From Sanguinoderma infundibulare (lineage: Eukaryota > Basidiomycota > Agaricomycetes > Polyporales > Polyporaceae): DNA of 64,000 nt. Made by a program: the position numbers and the translations under genes. Positions 53,645 through 64,000 of this stretch are shown piece by piece (position 1 is the stretch's first letter; each line of letters opens with the position of its first letter). The notes under the pieces are model-generated. The model did not search any database and was not told the DNA's origin. It was given only the letters and a program-made list of their open reading frames with translations. The stretch lies in NCBI GenBank assembly GCA_032821775.1, contig JAVLRN010000004.1, positions 1,426,001-1,490,000 on the forward strand, given 5' to 3'.

Positions 53645-54350
53645 TGAAAAGAATGTTGGTCCCGGTCTTGCGCAGTTCCGATTGCGTGGTACTTACTCAG
53701 TTTTTGTTTCGACTGCCCCAGACACCCACGTTTGCACAAATATCGGCCTCCATACACATCGGGCACAAGTACAAGATCTCTCAGCTGTACGAACAGGCGT
53801 TGGCCTTCCTCAAGCGCCATTACTCCGATAACTTCGAGGCCTGGAACCAGATCCACGCCCCGACCCCATCCACCTGGAACCCATCCAGGTGATTGGCGTC
53901 GTGAACCTCGCCCGGCGGATCCTCTCCTGCACTATGCTCGGCGCCCAGATCGCGCACGGCTTCACGCGCGAGGACGGTTCGCAGGAGAACCTCACGCTCG
54001 ACGACCTCGGGCTCTCTGCTTCGACGCGAAGACGCACGTGCACGTCGCTACGCTCGCCGCCGTCCTGCACGCGTTCTCGCACTCGCTCTGCTCCGGAGCG
54101 TGCAGGGACGGGGGCGAGTGCAAGTACGTGCTGCGGAAGGAGCTCCGGTGCCTCGACGCGCGCGCGGAGGAGATCGTGAACGGGAACCCGTTCGACTCGT
54201 TCCTCGGCCTCGTCAAGGGCAGGAAATTGGATCTGTGCGAGAACTGCGTGGACGTGATGGCAGTTGTGGATTTGAAGGAAAGGAAGCGAGGGATCTGTGG
54301 AAGCAAGGTTCCCCGGTGGGGCGAAATTGCGAAGTATTTTCGCGCACTGT
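53645..54350 (+). pseudogene. Exon-2-only duplicate of a BTB gene
   Basis: Begins within intron sequence (CTTACTCAG, then a CCCCAG acceptor near 53724) and reads TPTFAQISASIHIGHKYKIS, QLYEQALAFLKRHYSDNFEA. Frame then changes: VIGVVNLARRILSCTMLGAQ (the LTGEPSLLPTALL segment is deleted), GFTREDGSQENLTLDDLGL, another shift, CFDAKTHVHVATLAAVLHAF, C-RDGGE-C, NPFDSFLGLVKGRKLDL and CENC. No exon 1 lies between it and the gene at 52320. A tandem 3' partial duplication followed by decay. Confidence 0.75.
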
Positions 54351-56939
54351 TGGTCATGTACATGGTTTTACTAATACATTGCTCGCAGCCTTTCGAATTC
54401 TTTAGGACAAGCTCGGGGCTCAGGCTGGAGGATATTCTGGGGTCGAGTCATTCCGTCATTCAGCATCCCAATCAGCTAGGTCCTTGTATGCGGCGCACTC
54501 CCACTCTCACTTGCCAGATTGTATGTTATCTGATGCTGATTTCGTTTGGAACGCGGCAGGAACACAATAAACTCGGTCATTGTCCTCCTCCAAATTGCGC
54601 CCGGCTTATATCGACCTCGAAACTCCTCCACAGACAACCTGTCGCTACCAAGACCAGTCAAGCCCATAACGTTGCGCCACCCTACGTCCCACCAGGCGTC
54701 ATCCGGGGCAGAGACGAGAGGGCAGCAACGCATGCATGACCATCCCCCATGCCACTCCTAGGAGCAGGGAGTGGCGAACGGCTGTCGAACGGCGTGGCGG
54801 TCCTCTGTCCTCTAGTGTCAGCCAGTCTTCGCGATGAACGAGGACGAGGTGCTCACCGAGGTGGTCCCAAATTGTTTGGCGCTGCAGCGGCGGTACGCGG
54901 TCGGGTTTGTCGAATGCCTATCTGTACTAGGATGCTCTGTTTGGCTCCCGATTGCGCCGCTGCATTGACACGAGGGGTACGCCGCCTGGGCATGTATATC
55001 TACCCAGGCGTTGTACGGGATAGGGATGCGATCCTCGTGGAGCGCCATGGTAGAGGACTGCCATTGTGTGCCGCTTCGGACCTCTGATCCATGGTGAAGG
55101 TCGATAACGTTGAGGGCAAGGATGGTGGGAGAAGGGGAAGCTACTCACCGAGTGCTCCTGCCCCAATCGCTGCCGTGCACGGTGTGGCACTGTCTAGTCT
55201 AACGCTGGGTGATCGGGGCGGGTGGGACGCTCGGAGGCGGGAAGGCCGCGGGATGGGGCTGGTCGTGAGGGGTAGACTGGACCTTGGAGGCGACGGTGTC
55301 GCGCGCTAGGTCGTCGAAATTGTAGGAGGTTATGAGATCGAAGGCGGGTCCCGCCAGGAAGGAACCATGATAGATGTCACGGTCGTCCCCGGCGGTACGA
55401 CAACGAATCGGGAGGATGAGTGGGATGGAAGAGGAACCAAGGCATGAGAGGGGAATCTTGCAGAGTCTTTTTGAAGAGAGGCTGGAGAGAGTATACGATC
55501 CAGAGGAGTGCTGAGGAGAGGCTGGGATGCAGAGACATCGTTCGTACGTGGATCAGATGGTATCTGAGGGGAGGAGATGCGGACGTCCTGGGCGGCTCTA
55601 TGTACCCTTCACAGTGGTGGCTAACCAGCCACCCTCCAAGTCGTATTTGGAAGGTCAGCTTCCAAACACGGTCATCCTATATTTGTGCGGTCTCGGCTTC
55701 GAATCCCAGGCATATCTCTGGGCTACGGGATTATGCGAGGAACGGCCGATCGCTCGCGCGCGCGCTTCCGACCCATTTATTCCAACCAAAGGGAAGGGAA
55801 AGGAAGGTAGGATTGAAAGGGAGTAGGAAATCAGACGTACCATACTACCGAGGCATGATAAAGGCATTTTAAACGCAAGGGATGCATGCGGACAGACCGT
55901 GGTCGCATGCATGCATGTGGTCGCAGTGATACAATGTGTAATCGCAGACATTCCAAACGCGATACGTACAAAAATTCATGACGGTGGGCTAGTGATGGAC
56001 GGCGGAATTGAACGCTCGGCACAACAGGGAAGCCTACAAGGACGAGATGAAGCGAAAGCGACGAAAGCAGGACGAGCAGAGCGGCCGCACAACAGGGGAG
56101 TGTGGCGTGTAAAAGGGATTCAAGTCCCCTGACGTATTTGTAATGAGGTGGGTGCCTGATTATGTGAGCGGTACAGATCTGAGTAGATACACACCGTGAG
56201 GCGAGCATGTACACTACCTCGGAACTGCGATGCCGGTCCATGGCGTCCACGCTCGCCTCGTCCATCTCATCGCCTGACCATGTGTTGTTGGCGACAAATG
56301 GCTGAAAACTGCTGACGAAACATTGATCATGATCACCCTCTCTTCGTCCCAATTCCGAATCACCGGGATCTCCCCACATCGCCCGATATCCCGGTATATC
56401 GCAGTCATTATGTCCATCGCGACCGTGGTTGCTAATGACCTCACCATCACCGACCATCCCATGCGAATAGCGAACTTGAACTGCTCACTCACCGCAGTCA
56501 TCGAATCATATTTCAAACCTGCCGCGGCCCACCGCCATGATGAATCGCGCTCTTCGTCCATTCGTCTTTGAGGATTCGCCCGTCCATAGACTCTCACCTG
56601 GGTCAACTACGCAACAACCGGCCCAATGCCTTGTCGTGCCTGTGGATATGCCCATGGGTTGTGCTCACCAATCCCCTATTCTCTGGCGGCTTGCTATTGC
56701 CCGGCTGTCTAACACTTGGTAAGCTTCTTTGGGAGCGCCGACCATATGACCAACACCTCTTCTCATTGTCGCTGGGTCGAGCGCACGGGAAGTGGCGCAC
56801 CTTCGCTGGCGCAGACTCGTTCCTCGGTGTGCTTAAATGGCCAGGCCTGTTCATCCCACCTGCCCCCACAACCAGTTCACTCACTTGTCCACGGCCAGCG
56901 CCCACGTTAGCCTTCGACTCTGGATCAACTTCGAGAAGC
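54351..56939. other. Intergenic region; no gene recognised
   Basis: About 2.6 kb with frames of up to 208 codons (minus 55831-56457, plus 55420-55872, minus 56214-56606), none with a motif I can name. The stretch 55885-55925 has TGCATGCATG-type alternating runs (GCATGCATGCATG). There may be lineage-specific genes here. Confidence 0.4.
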
Positions 56940-57841
56940 ATGTCTCACGGAAAACAGTTCACCCTCTATACCCACACCACCGGCCCCAACGGCTGGTACG
57001 TCCTATCCCTCCTACCTCACATTGGTTTCACCGGCATGCGCTGACCCCCGGGTCATATTCTGTCTCGCCACAGGAAAGTCGTTTTCGTGCTCGAAGAGCT
57101 AGGGCTCTCCTACGAGTCCGTCTACCTTGACTTCGAAGCGGGCGAGCACAAGAAGGCGCCCTACACCGATCACAACCCGAATGGCCGCATCCCGACGCTC
57201 ATCGACCACCACAACGACGACTACACGATCTGGGAGTCGGACGCCATCCTCCTCTACCTCGTCGACAAGTACGACACCGAGAAGCGGCTGACAGTCACGG
57301 ACGACAAGGAGAAGTACAGCCTCATCCAGTGGCTATTCTTCCAGAGCTCCGGCCAGGGGTGCGTATCCGCTTTCCACACCAGAATGCACGCGCACACGGG
57401 ATCCAGCTGAAAGCCATGCCGCGCTTGCAGCCCGTACTTCGGTCAGGTGGCTTGGTTCATGAAGTACCATCCCGAGAGGATCCCCTCCGCCGTCGAGCGC
57501 TACCAGAAGGAGACCCTCCGCGTCCTCTCTGTGCTCGATGCCGTCCTGTCCAAGCCCGAGAACAGCGGCTGGCTCGTCGGCGGGAAGCCGACCATCGCCG
57601 ACCTGTCGTTTGTCCCGTGGAACCAAGGTGCCATCACCCTCACGGTCAAGGACTACGCGGACGTCGCGAAGGAGTACCCTGTTTTCTACGCGTGAGTGTC
57701 TTTTCAATTCGAACTCGGTTCGATTGATTTCCGGGCAGGAGTGGCTGATAAGGATGCGTCGATGGCAGGTGGCACCAGAAGTTGATGGCGCGCGAGGCGG
57801 TGAAGAAGACGTTCGCGATCCGGACCTCGCTGATGAAGTAG
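56940..57841 (+). CDS. Ure2-like glutathione S-transferase
   Basis: ATG at 56940 (MSHGKQFTLYTHTTGPNGW). Intron 1 56996-57073; then KVVFVLEELGLSYESVYLDF, EAGEHKKAPYTDHNPNGRIP, TLIDHHNDDYTIWESDAILL (YLVDKYD): a thioredoxin-fold domain with the ES pair (WESDAI) that binds glutathione's gamma-glutamyl group. EKYSLIQWLFFQSSGQG is followed by intron 2 (to about 57430) and PYFGQVAWFMKYHPERIPSA, VERYQKETLRVLSVLDAVLS, WLVGGKPTIADLSFVPWNQG, EYPVFYA: the GST C-terminal helical domain with the conserved PTIADLSFVPW motif. Last intron, then WHQKLMAREAVKKTFAIRTS and TAG 57839-57841. About 230 residues, normal for soluble fungal Ure2-like GSTs, which conjugate glutathione to electrophiles and are numerous in wood-decay fungi. 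Confidence 0.9.
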
Positions 57842-58513
57842 GCGATGATTTTGAGGGCTGTATCTGAGGGAGACGTGACTAGCGAAGTTGCGCAGGCCCG
57901 GGATGTGCGATAACTTCTTCCCAGCGAAATTTCGAGTCGGACAGAATTGTGACGATTACGCGCCGTGCTGAGGCTATCGAGGGCTCCATGCCATATATGG
58001 ATTGTAATGAATTATGGATGGAACGGGATATACGACAGCAGAACAGGACCCGAGCGCCGGTGGAGGGACCGCTCACAAATCGCCATCGTACACGGCAGCA
58101 AGGAGTTGACCTTCCCTTCCTCTCCGCCGGGAAACGAATTGCTTCGACAAGACCGCTTCTTGCTCTCCATTGCAGCGTATATCACGAGCATCCAGCTGAA
58201 TATCGGTGTGTGGCGAGGGTCATGCCCTGCGAGCCAGACGCTAATCTGCCGCTCTTCGTCCTTTCAATGCAGCTTGTGCTGCGGCTCCGTTCACAAGCCT
58301 TATTTGGTACCAACGCCGAACTTTCCGTCTACCGCAAAGCGCAACAAGAACCGACGCGAAAGTTGGTTCATTTGCAGGGAAACGTTTATAGCGAACGACG
58401 AAAATAATGACTAGTAATCATCACAAATCGAGTTGATAGAGTTCAGGCGACGGTCCAATTATAACGTGCGTTACCATAGGCTTTCCAGCTTTTCAATTCG
58501 AACCCACGACCGT
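57842..58513. other. Intergenic, convergent gene ends
   Basis: Separates the 3' ends of the GST and P450 genes; nothing recognised. Confidence 0.5.
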
Positions 58514-60796
58514 TTAAATATCGAGCTGAGTGATAGCTGCCGCAATCCTTTCCGACCGTGGCACGATCTTGCATGGGAACGGTTGTGGTTGGCTGATTTC
58601 CAGAGTGTTGTAAAGTTATCGTGGGGGACTACGAGCGACGGTCTCAAGCCTCACCTTGTGAAGCCAGGCTTAAAAGCTGCAGGAGGCGTGATCTCCGCAC
58701 CAGAGGGACCTACGACCTTCCGGATATCGAAGGTTGCTACAATATGTGCAGCTGCAAGCCACAACGTCGCGTGTGCGAACGCTTGTCCAGGGCATACCCT
58801 AGAAGGAGTCCGGACGGACCGCGACCACATCCGCCTCAGTGCATGCGTTCAGATGTAGTGAGATGCTGTTTCACCTGCGGCCGAAGCCAAAGACATAGCT
58901 GGTCGGCAACTCGCGGTCTTGGGCCAGCCCATCGGCGTTCTCGGTGAGATGCCTTTCAGGACGGAATTCCTCGGGTTGGGGATAGTACCGCTCGTTACGA
59001 GATATCGCCCTAAAGGAAGCAGGAATGAAGCGTAAAACATGTGATGTTCATGATGGAAGAACGGGGCAACCTACGGACCATATGTTGGGCATAATCATGC
59101 AGCCTTCGGGAATGTCGTAACCGCGGAACTCGTCGTCTGACATTGCCCTGTGTGGGATCGCTTGGCACAGTATCAGTCGAAAACGGTCATACGTGCATGG
59201 GTGTCTACTCACCGAGAGGAAGGCCCGGGTTCCAACTGAGTCGTGATCGTCATTAGGGAGGACTGCGAATCAAATGGGCTGAATGACGTACCGGTAGAGC
59301 TCTTCCAAAACAGCGTTCAGGTACGGCAACGACTCGTAATCAACAAAGTCAGGTAGCCGCGCCGTGCCAACGACCCTGTCGATCTCGGCCTGAGCCTTCC
59401 GCAGCACGTCTGGGTTGCGGACCATCGCGAGGACGAACGAAGCCAGGGTGCCATATGTCTAACCATCAATTATCCGCGCCGTTAGCTCGAGATGCGGGAG
59501 AAAACATCATCCATATCCCGCTAACCGTTTCCGTGCCAGCTGTCAACGGACGTCGTCAAATTTGGGTACGAGCTTCGAATGGACGAAGAACGTCTGACCG
59601 CCGTATACGTCCACCCCGACAGCCTTGATATCTTCGAGCTCTTCTTCAAGAACGCCCTGATGGGCTTCAAGAAGCGCCGAGGTAATGCACGCGGACGCGG
59701 TTCCGGAAGCCTTCACAGGCTTCTCGTTAATTATGCCTGAGATACGCGACTTGCCGCCGCGCGACTCACCATGGCGGACATGACCATATTCGTGCCCGTG
59801 TCTTTCCACGCCTGCAGGTCTTCCCGTACTTTCAGTGCACGTCTCTTGAAGCCGGCGATGGGCAGCCAAGTCGGCAAGTGCTTCACTGCCAGATGATGAC
59901 AGTGGTAATGCCACATGGGGTTAGGAGGTACTTCGTGCTGAGATCCGCGGACTCACGCAAGGGAAAGAAATCGACCAGCATCGACCCCGGGCTGCCGCTC
60001 TCGTTAGTGGCGTTCACGGTGCGCTCCGCAAGCTGGACAATCAGGTCGTTCATGGAGGTCAGCCGCTGGCCGTAAGTGATTTCCAGAAGCGTCCCGGCTA
60101 CGTATCTGGAGACTCAGTGAGATCATCAACGCTCAAGCGGCCACACTAACGCAAATCATTGCAGCGCGTACCGATAGAGGTGCTCGAGGAAGTTTTCTGG
60201 CGTCTCAAGCAGATTTCGAAGGAGAACGTGCGCCTCGCGGATCTGGGTCGGACGGTACTTCTGGAGCGAGGCCTTGCTTCCGATCGCGTCATGCATCCAT
60301 CGGCGGTGCTTGCGGAAACGTTCACCATAGCGCAGGAAGGTAAGAGATGTGTCGTAGCCCATCCTGCGATGACGACCGGAGGAGGTAAGCGTTGTTCCGC
60401 CGGAGGCGATCATGGCTCACAATTCTGACAGAAGGACGGTACGCGTCCTGTCCGAGTACTTGGCACTGCGCTTGTCCAACAGCTCCCTCGCGCTCTCGAG
60501 AGAGTTCAGCACGATGGTCGGCGTACGGAATAGCTTGAAGTAAATGACATCCCCTTACATCGATCAACAGTCGTCAACATCTGCAATGTAGCAATCTCGT
60601 ACGAAAGAACCTGCTCACCAAACTCCTTGCTCCATTTGAAGAACAACTTCTGCTGGAACTCTAAGGTGAGGTGGTGGACGCTACCAAGGATGGGCAAAGC
60701 GCTTGGTCCTGGAGGCAGTCTTGACCTAGGGTGCAATCGATTGCGGAGCACAAACGCCCCCAGCACGAAAAGGAACAAAACGAGGACCGTCGGCAT
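58514..60796 (-). CDS. Cytochrome P450 monooxygenase
   Basis: ATG at 60796: MPTVLVLFLFVLGAFVLRNR is an N-terminal membrane anchor, followed by the proline-rich hinge RLPPGPSALPILGSVHHL. Multi-exon with ten or so short introns. Diagnostic segments in order: WSKEFG, GDVIYFKLFRTPTIVLNSLE, YGERFRKHRRWMHDAIGSKA (C helix WxxxR-type), HLPTWLPIAGFKRRALKV, I helix GAGTETTYGTLASF (split by two introns), K helix EELYR (ExxR, 59310), VPHRAMSDDEFRGYDIPEG, EEFRPERHL, and haem loop FGFGRRVCPGQAF with the intron inside GRR/VCPG (58860). C-terminus IAAAITQLDI, TAA 58514. All catalytic motifs are present: A/T-G-T-E-T, ExxR, Cys ligand. ER-anchored monooxygenase, substrate unknown; it resembles the CYP2-like clan common in basidiomycetes. 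Confidence 0.9.
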
Positions 60797-61303
60797 GTCG
60801 CCAGAGGTGGAAAGAAGTAAGGCTTCGTCGGAAGCTTTACCAGCCAACTTGTATGGGCAGGACCTTAAGTACCGAACAGTGGGCCAAACGAACGCCGCCG
60901 TCCAGGTAATCACCGATGATGTGCCTGTGAGGACATACTTACGACCGCCTTGTTCGCCCCGCATCTCATCGGAAAGCCGTAGAACGCCCAATTTCCCATG
61001 GCGGGTCTCATGGCCATAAGGTTCGCCTCGCGCCGGATACAATGCATAGTGAAGGGTGCAATGGGGTCCTCGAGTTAGGCAGCCCGCTATCCAACGCTGA
61101 TCGAAGGGCGGCAAGGACATGCGTGGCAAGCAAACCTAAAAACTAAGTTAATTGACACCGAGGCATGACCGAGACGGATCAAACATTGGAGCCGAACAAG
61201 AACGCACCGGCATTTTATTGACGGAGAGTACAACCCTGCGTACTACTCCGGACCATGCGACAAACAGCGAGAAGCTTACGCGTACGCCATCAAACTAAAC
61301 GAC
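60797..61303. other. P450 upstream region and F-box gene 3' flank
   Basis: No gene recognised; minus-strand frame upstream of the P450 ATG is presumably leader/promoter. Confidence 0.5.
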
Positions 61304-63101
61304 TCAATCGAGCACCGTCATAATGCTCGGTTTCCCATCCAGGGATCCCGCCTCCCAGGGAAACAATCGAACTGCCGCGTCAACCTGCCTGACAGTGTGT
61401 GCAACGATACCTGCCTCATCCGTCATCCAACCGGCCTGTCGAACACCGAAGTAGCATTTAGATTCCGACGGAGCGGGCACGACCGGGGACCATCGAGCAT
61501 AAACGTACCTCGAACCGAGCCCCGTTGACAACAAGGCGCTGCAAGTTCGGAACAGTCCGCATGAAAGCCTCCGCGGCCTCTGCGGTAATTCTCCTTCGGC
61601 TTTTGCTCGTCCGCGTGTTGAAGCCCACTCGAAGCAGGCGCTGAAATGGTCTTGGATCAGACTGGAAGTCCCTCTGCATCGCCGGACAGCCAGCTCAATT
61701 CATCATACGTGTAAATCCGAGGGAAATCGCCTCACCAGGGTATCCGGAGACACTGTGACGAACAGATCTTCAAGCTTAGCGCAGCTGTCACACAGCCTCT
61801 TCAAAGCATTCTTGCCCACGAAGAAATCACGGATGTCGACGACCCTCAGCTGCTGCTCGTGCCGGGCGATGAGATGCTCTAGCAACGGGTCGAAGGAAGG
61901 GCTGGCGCCCCACCACTGGGGTTCGCAAACGAGCCGTAGCGACTCTAGCGGCGAGTACGTGATGAGCCGGCGCACCCACTTATACAGGTATGCGGCGCCT
62001 CGAGTATCGTTGACGCGAGGGCAATGTACCGTAAGGGAACGCAAGCGCGACAGGCGAGGCTTGCGCGCGGGACGCATTTGCTATTCGCCCACCCAACGTC
62101 AGCTCAGGAGCACCATTGAGGAACGCTAACTCACGAGGTAATAGCGCAGTTCGAGGGTCTGTAGTGCAGGAAGATCCTCGCAGAAGGCGAAGACATCATC
62201 ATCTGTGAGGGAGTAAGACAGGCCGAGGGCGAAAGCGTTGATCTCCTGCATGTACGGAAGGAATGAACGGAGAACCCCTGGCGTGACAGATCCGCAATTA
62301 TCCTGTGTTGAACATCAAGTAAGATACAGAGGCAGGAACTCATAGACATACAGTCAGATGAAAGCTTCTCAAAGTCGGTTGCAAGTCTCGCAGCCACTCG
62401 GGGAGGATTTGCAGTACCGCGCGGGTGGGCGACTGGATAGCCAAGCTCTGGAGGTTTCGCAGCCGGGCAAGAGTCGCGACGTAGCCTTCACCGGTACATG
62501 ACGTGTTGATCGTCACATCCTGCAAGACAGGTAACGACAGGAGGAGCGGTACGGTGTCTTTGAGAGTGTCCTCGTGATATCGCCTCGGAGCAAACGTGAC
62601 AGATTGAATGTTCGGCCAGCACTGGACGGCACTCTTGAGTTGATTTGGAAACTTGCTCAGTGGCGGCGGACGTTCTGAAAGGTACCCTTCACACGGGTCG
62701 TGTCAGCGAGCGACAAGACATACACAGTCGCTTATGGAAGACTCACCACTAACTTCAAGACGACGGACGAGAGAAGCGTTGTGCGGCAGCCGTGCTGAAG
62801 CGAAGAATCCTTGCTGGAAGCAAGCGTGAGTTGAGCTATATAATATTATGTTGCCACATACCGCGAATTCGTCTTGCTGCTTCAAGTTCAGGCCGCCGCT
62901 GAAAGCTGGAGAGTATGTCACATTCCTGTACAAGTACGTCGCAGCGGCGTCCCTGAACATCCGATTGACTTGCGAGCATCGAGACAGCGAAGAATAGTCG
63001 CTGCTCAACCACTCCAAGACAAGGATCAAGACATCGTATGTGAGCATCCCGGCATCTGGTGGTAAAGTCTTTGCAGCCCTGCCGGGCTCAGACGTTGCCA
63101 T
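61304..63101 (-). CDS. F-box / leucine-rich protein
   Basis: ATG at 63101 (MATSEPGRAAKTLPPDAG); the frame is open upstream but 63101 best fits an F-box start. F-box: LTYDVLILVLEWLSSDYSSL, SRCSQVNRMFRDAAATYLYR (NVTY). Introns follow at about 62868 (GTATGTGG..TTCCAG) and 62745. LRR-type body: WPNIQSVTFAPRRYHEDTLK, LLSLPVLQDVTINTSCTGEG, LRNLQSLAIQSPTRAVLQIL, LPALQTLELRYYL, RLRSLTVHCPRV, LESLRLVCEPQWW, CAKLEDLFVTVSPDTL, FMRTVPNLQRLVVNGARFE, GWMTDEAGIVAHTVRQVDAA, stop at 61304. F-box proteins bring substrates to SCF (Skp1-cullin1) ubiquitin ligases; the LRR-like part would select the substrate. With the BTB genes, this window is rich in candidate ubiquitin adaptors. Confidence 0.82.
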
Positions 63102-64000
63102 TGGCCCTTGAACGCCGAGCCGAGTTCCTCCGGACTCCTTCAAGGCTTGGAATGGAAATGTACAGCTTGTGATATCGGTCGTTTCAGAATTGCCTAGCAT
63201 GTGGTGGGGAGAAAAGGGACATGACGTGGCCAAAGGGTTGCGCCTCGAGCCTGATGAGTGATCAGAGACGGTGATGGGAAAAGACAAGGTATCGGGCGTC
63301 TAGGTTGCTATTTCGGGGGAGGCTGTCGTCATCCACAATTGACGCCTTGGCGAGCGCATCTCCAAGTTCGCCTTTCTACCTTTTCCTCCGTAAGTATCAG
63401 TAGATATCGCAGCTCAAAACCACGGATACCTCCGTTTTGCGACCAGCTTCATCATCACCTTCATCTCGAACCTATGCAACCATGCGAATGTCCACCGGAA
63501 TACAAAGTTTAACCTGTGAGGATCAGTAGTCTTCCATGCCTGATCGTGGACAGCCTTAGGAATCACGGGCCCTTGCGCACTCGGTAGGCTTGTCCACTAT
63601 ATAGTCCTTTGTTCCCCTTCCGGTCAAACTTCTCTCACAACATTCATCATATGTGCTCCACTATTCATTGGGCTCCGCGTCTGCTCCCGAGCTGGAACAT
63701 TAGACTCCCGCATCCGGCGTGATCCTCGCAGCACGAAGTGAGCCAGCCACGCACCTTCCCTTCTACGCATTGTAACCATCTTGTTTCAGGTTGCTTCCCG
63801 TCTTGGGTTCTTCATCATGTTGGGGAAGATCTCTCGAAGTTCCAGAGCGCCACTCCTCCCAATTGAGTACGTCTAATCGGCGTCTCTAGACCGGTGCTTT
63901 GTATTGCGGTGTCAGACCTGTGCAGTTAAAGTTCAAGCAAATGTCCACAGGCCACTCAGGCAACAGCGGCGCCGTTCAGCGATGATTTCTCCGAGCCAAT
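63102..64000. other. F-box promoter side and right edge; no gene recognised
   Basis: A TATA-like CACTATATAGTCC occurs at about 63595. Nothing else can be named before the window ends. Confidence 0.45.

Noticed and set aside
55885..55925. Alternating GCATGCATG run as a possible regulatory site
   Set aside because: Simple low-complexity sequence without a nearby recognised gene.
1717..60796. Terpene synthase, GST and P450 as one biosynthetic cluster
   Set aside because: The terpene synthase is about 53 kb from the GST/P450 pair with unrelated BTB and membrane genes between, so no cluster is supported.

Overview
This window is nuclear DNA of a filamentous basidiomycete, most likely an agaricomycete such as a polypore-type wood decayer. 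The evidence is the many short (about 45-75 bp) GT-AG introns, a basidiomycete-type sesquiterpene synthase, DUF6534-like and 7-TM membrane protein families, a Ure2-like GST, a fungal HET-domain protein and above all a large family of BTB/POZ proteins. The coding model is eukaryotic, so one gene often covers several reading frames. All gene models come from reading splice signals and homologous paralogs by eye, with no alignment software. The species call is an inference.

Layout. 0-10 kb: decayed BTB genes around a complete sesquiterpene synthase (1717-3363, minus), ending with an intact BTB gene (8455-9528, minus). 10-14 kb: gene-poor, eroded sequence with weak F-box/LRR-like coding traces. 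14-26 kb: a cluster of four membrane-protein genes (two DUF6534-like, two of another 7-TM family), interrupted by a non-autonomous hAT transposon (19202-20505) with perfect 16-bp terminal inverted repeats and an 8-bp target duplication. 26.6-27.65 kb: a striking element made of two ~385-bp inverted arms around a captured BTB gene fragment. 28-38 kb: three KCTD/T1-type BTB genes plus a truncated copy, a HET-domain gene, and BTB genes. 38-54 kb: the core of the BTB expansion, with intact genes, pseudogenes, a tRNA-Ala(AGC), and a BTB-HET chimera. 54-64 kb: Ure2-like GST, a cytochrome P450 and an F-box/LRR protein.

How it fits together. About twenty loci belong to one two-exon BTB family: exon 1 holds the BTB domain, exon 2 a conserved alpha-helical region and, in most copies, a paired-cysteine module (Cx4-5C ... 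Cx2C) followed by a Trp-containing tail. Such proteins are probably substrate adaptors for cullin-3 ubiquitin ligases (inference from the BTB fold). The family shows birth-and-death evolution: tandem duplication of a divergent two-gene module (40.8-46.0 kb), inverted and partial duplications (50.6-54.4 kb), single-base frameshifts, transposon capture, and replacement of a C-terminus by the C-terminal region of a HET (heterokaryon incompatibility-type) protein. Together with the HET gene at 30.7 kb, the region resembles a rapidly evolving non-self recognition or protein-turnover locus.
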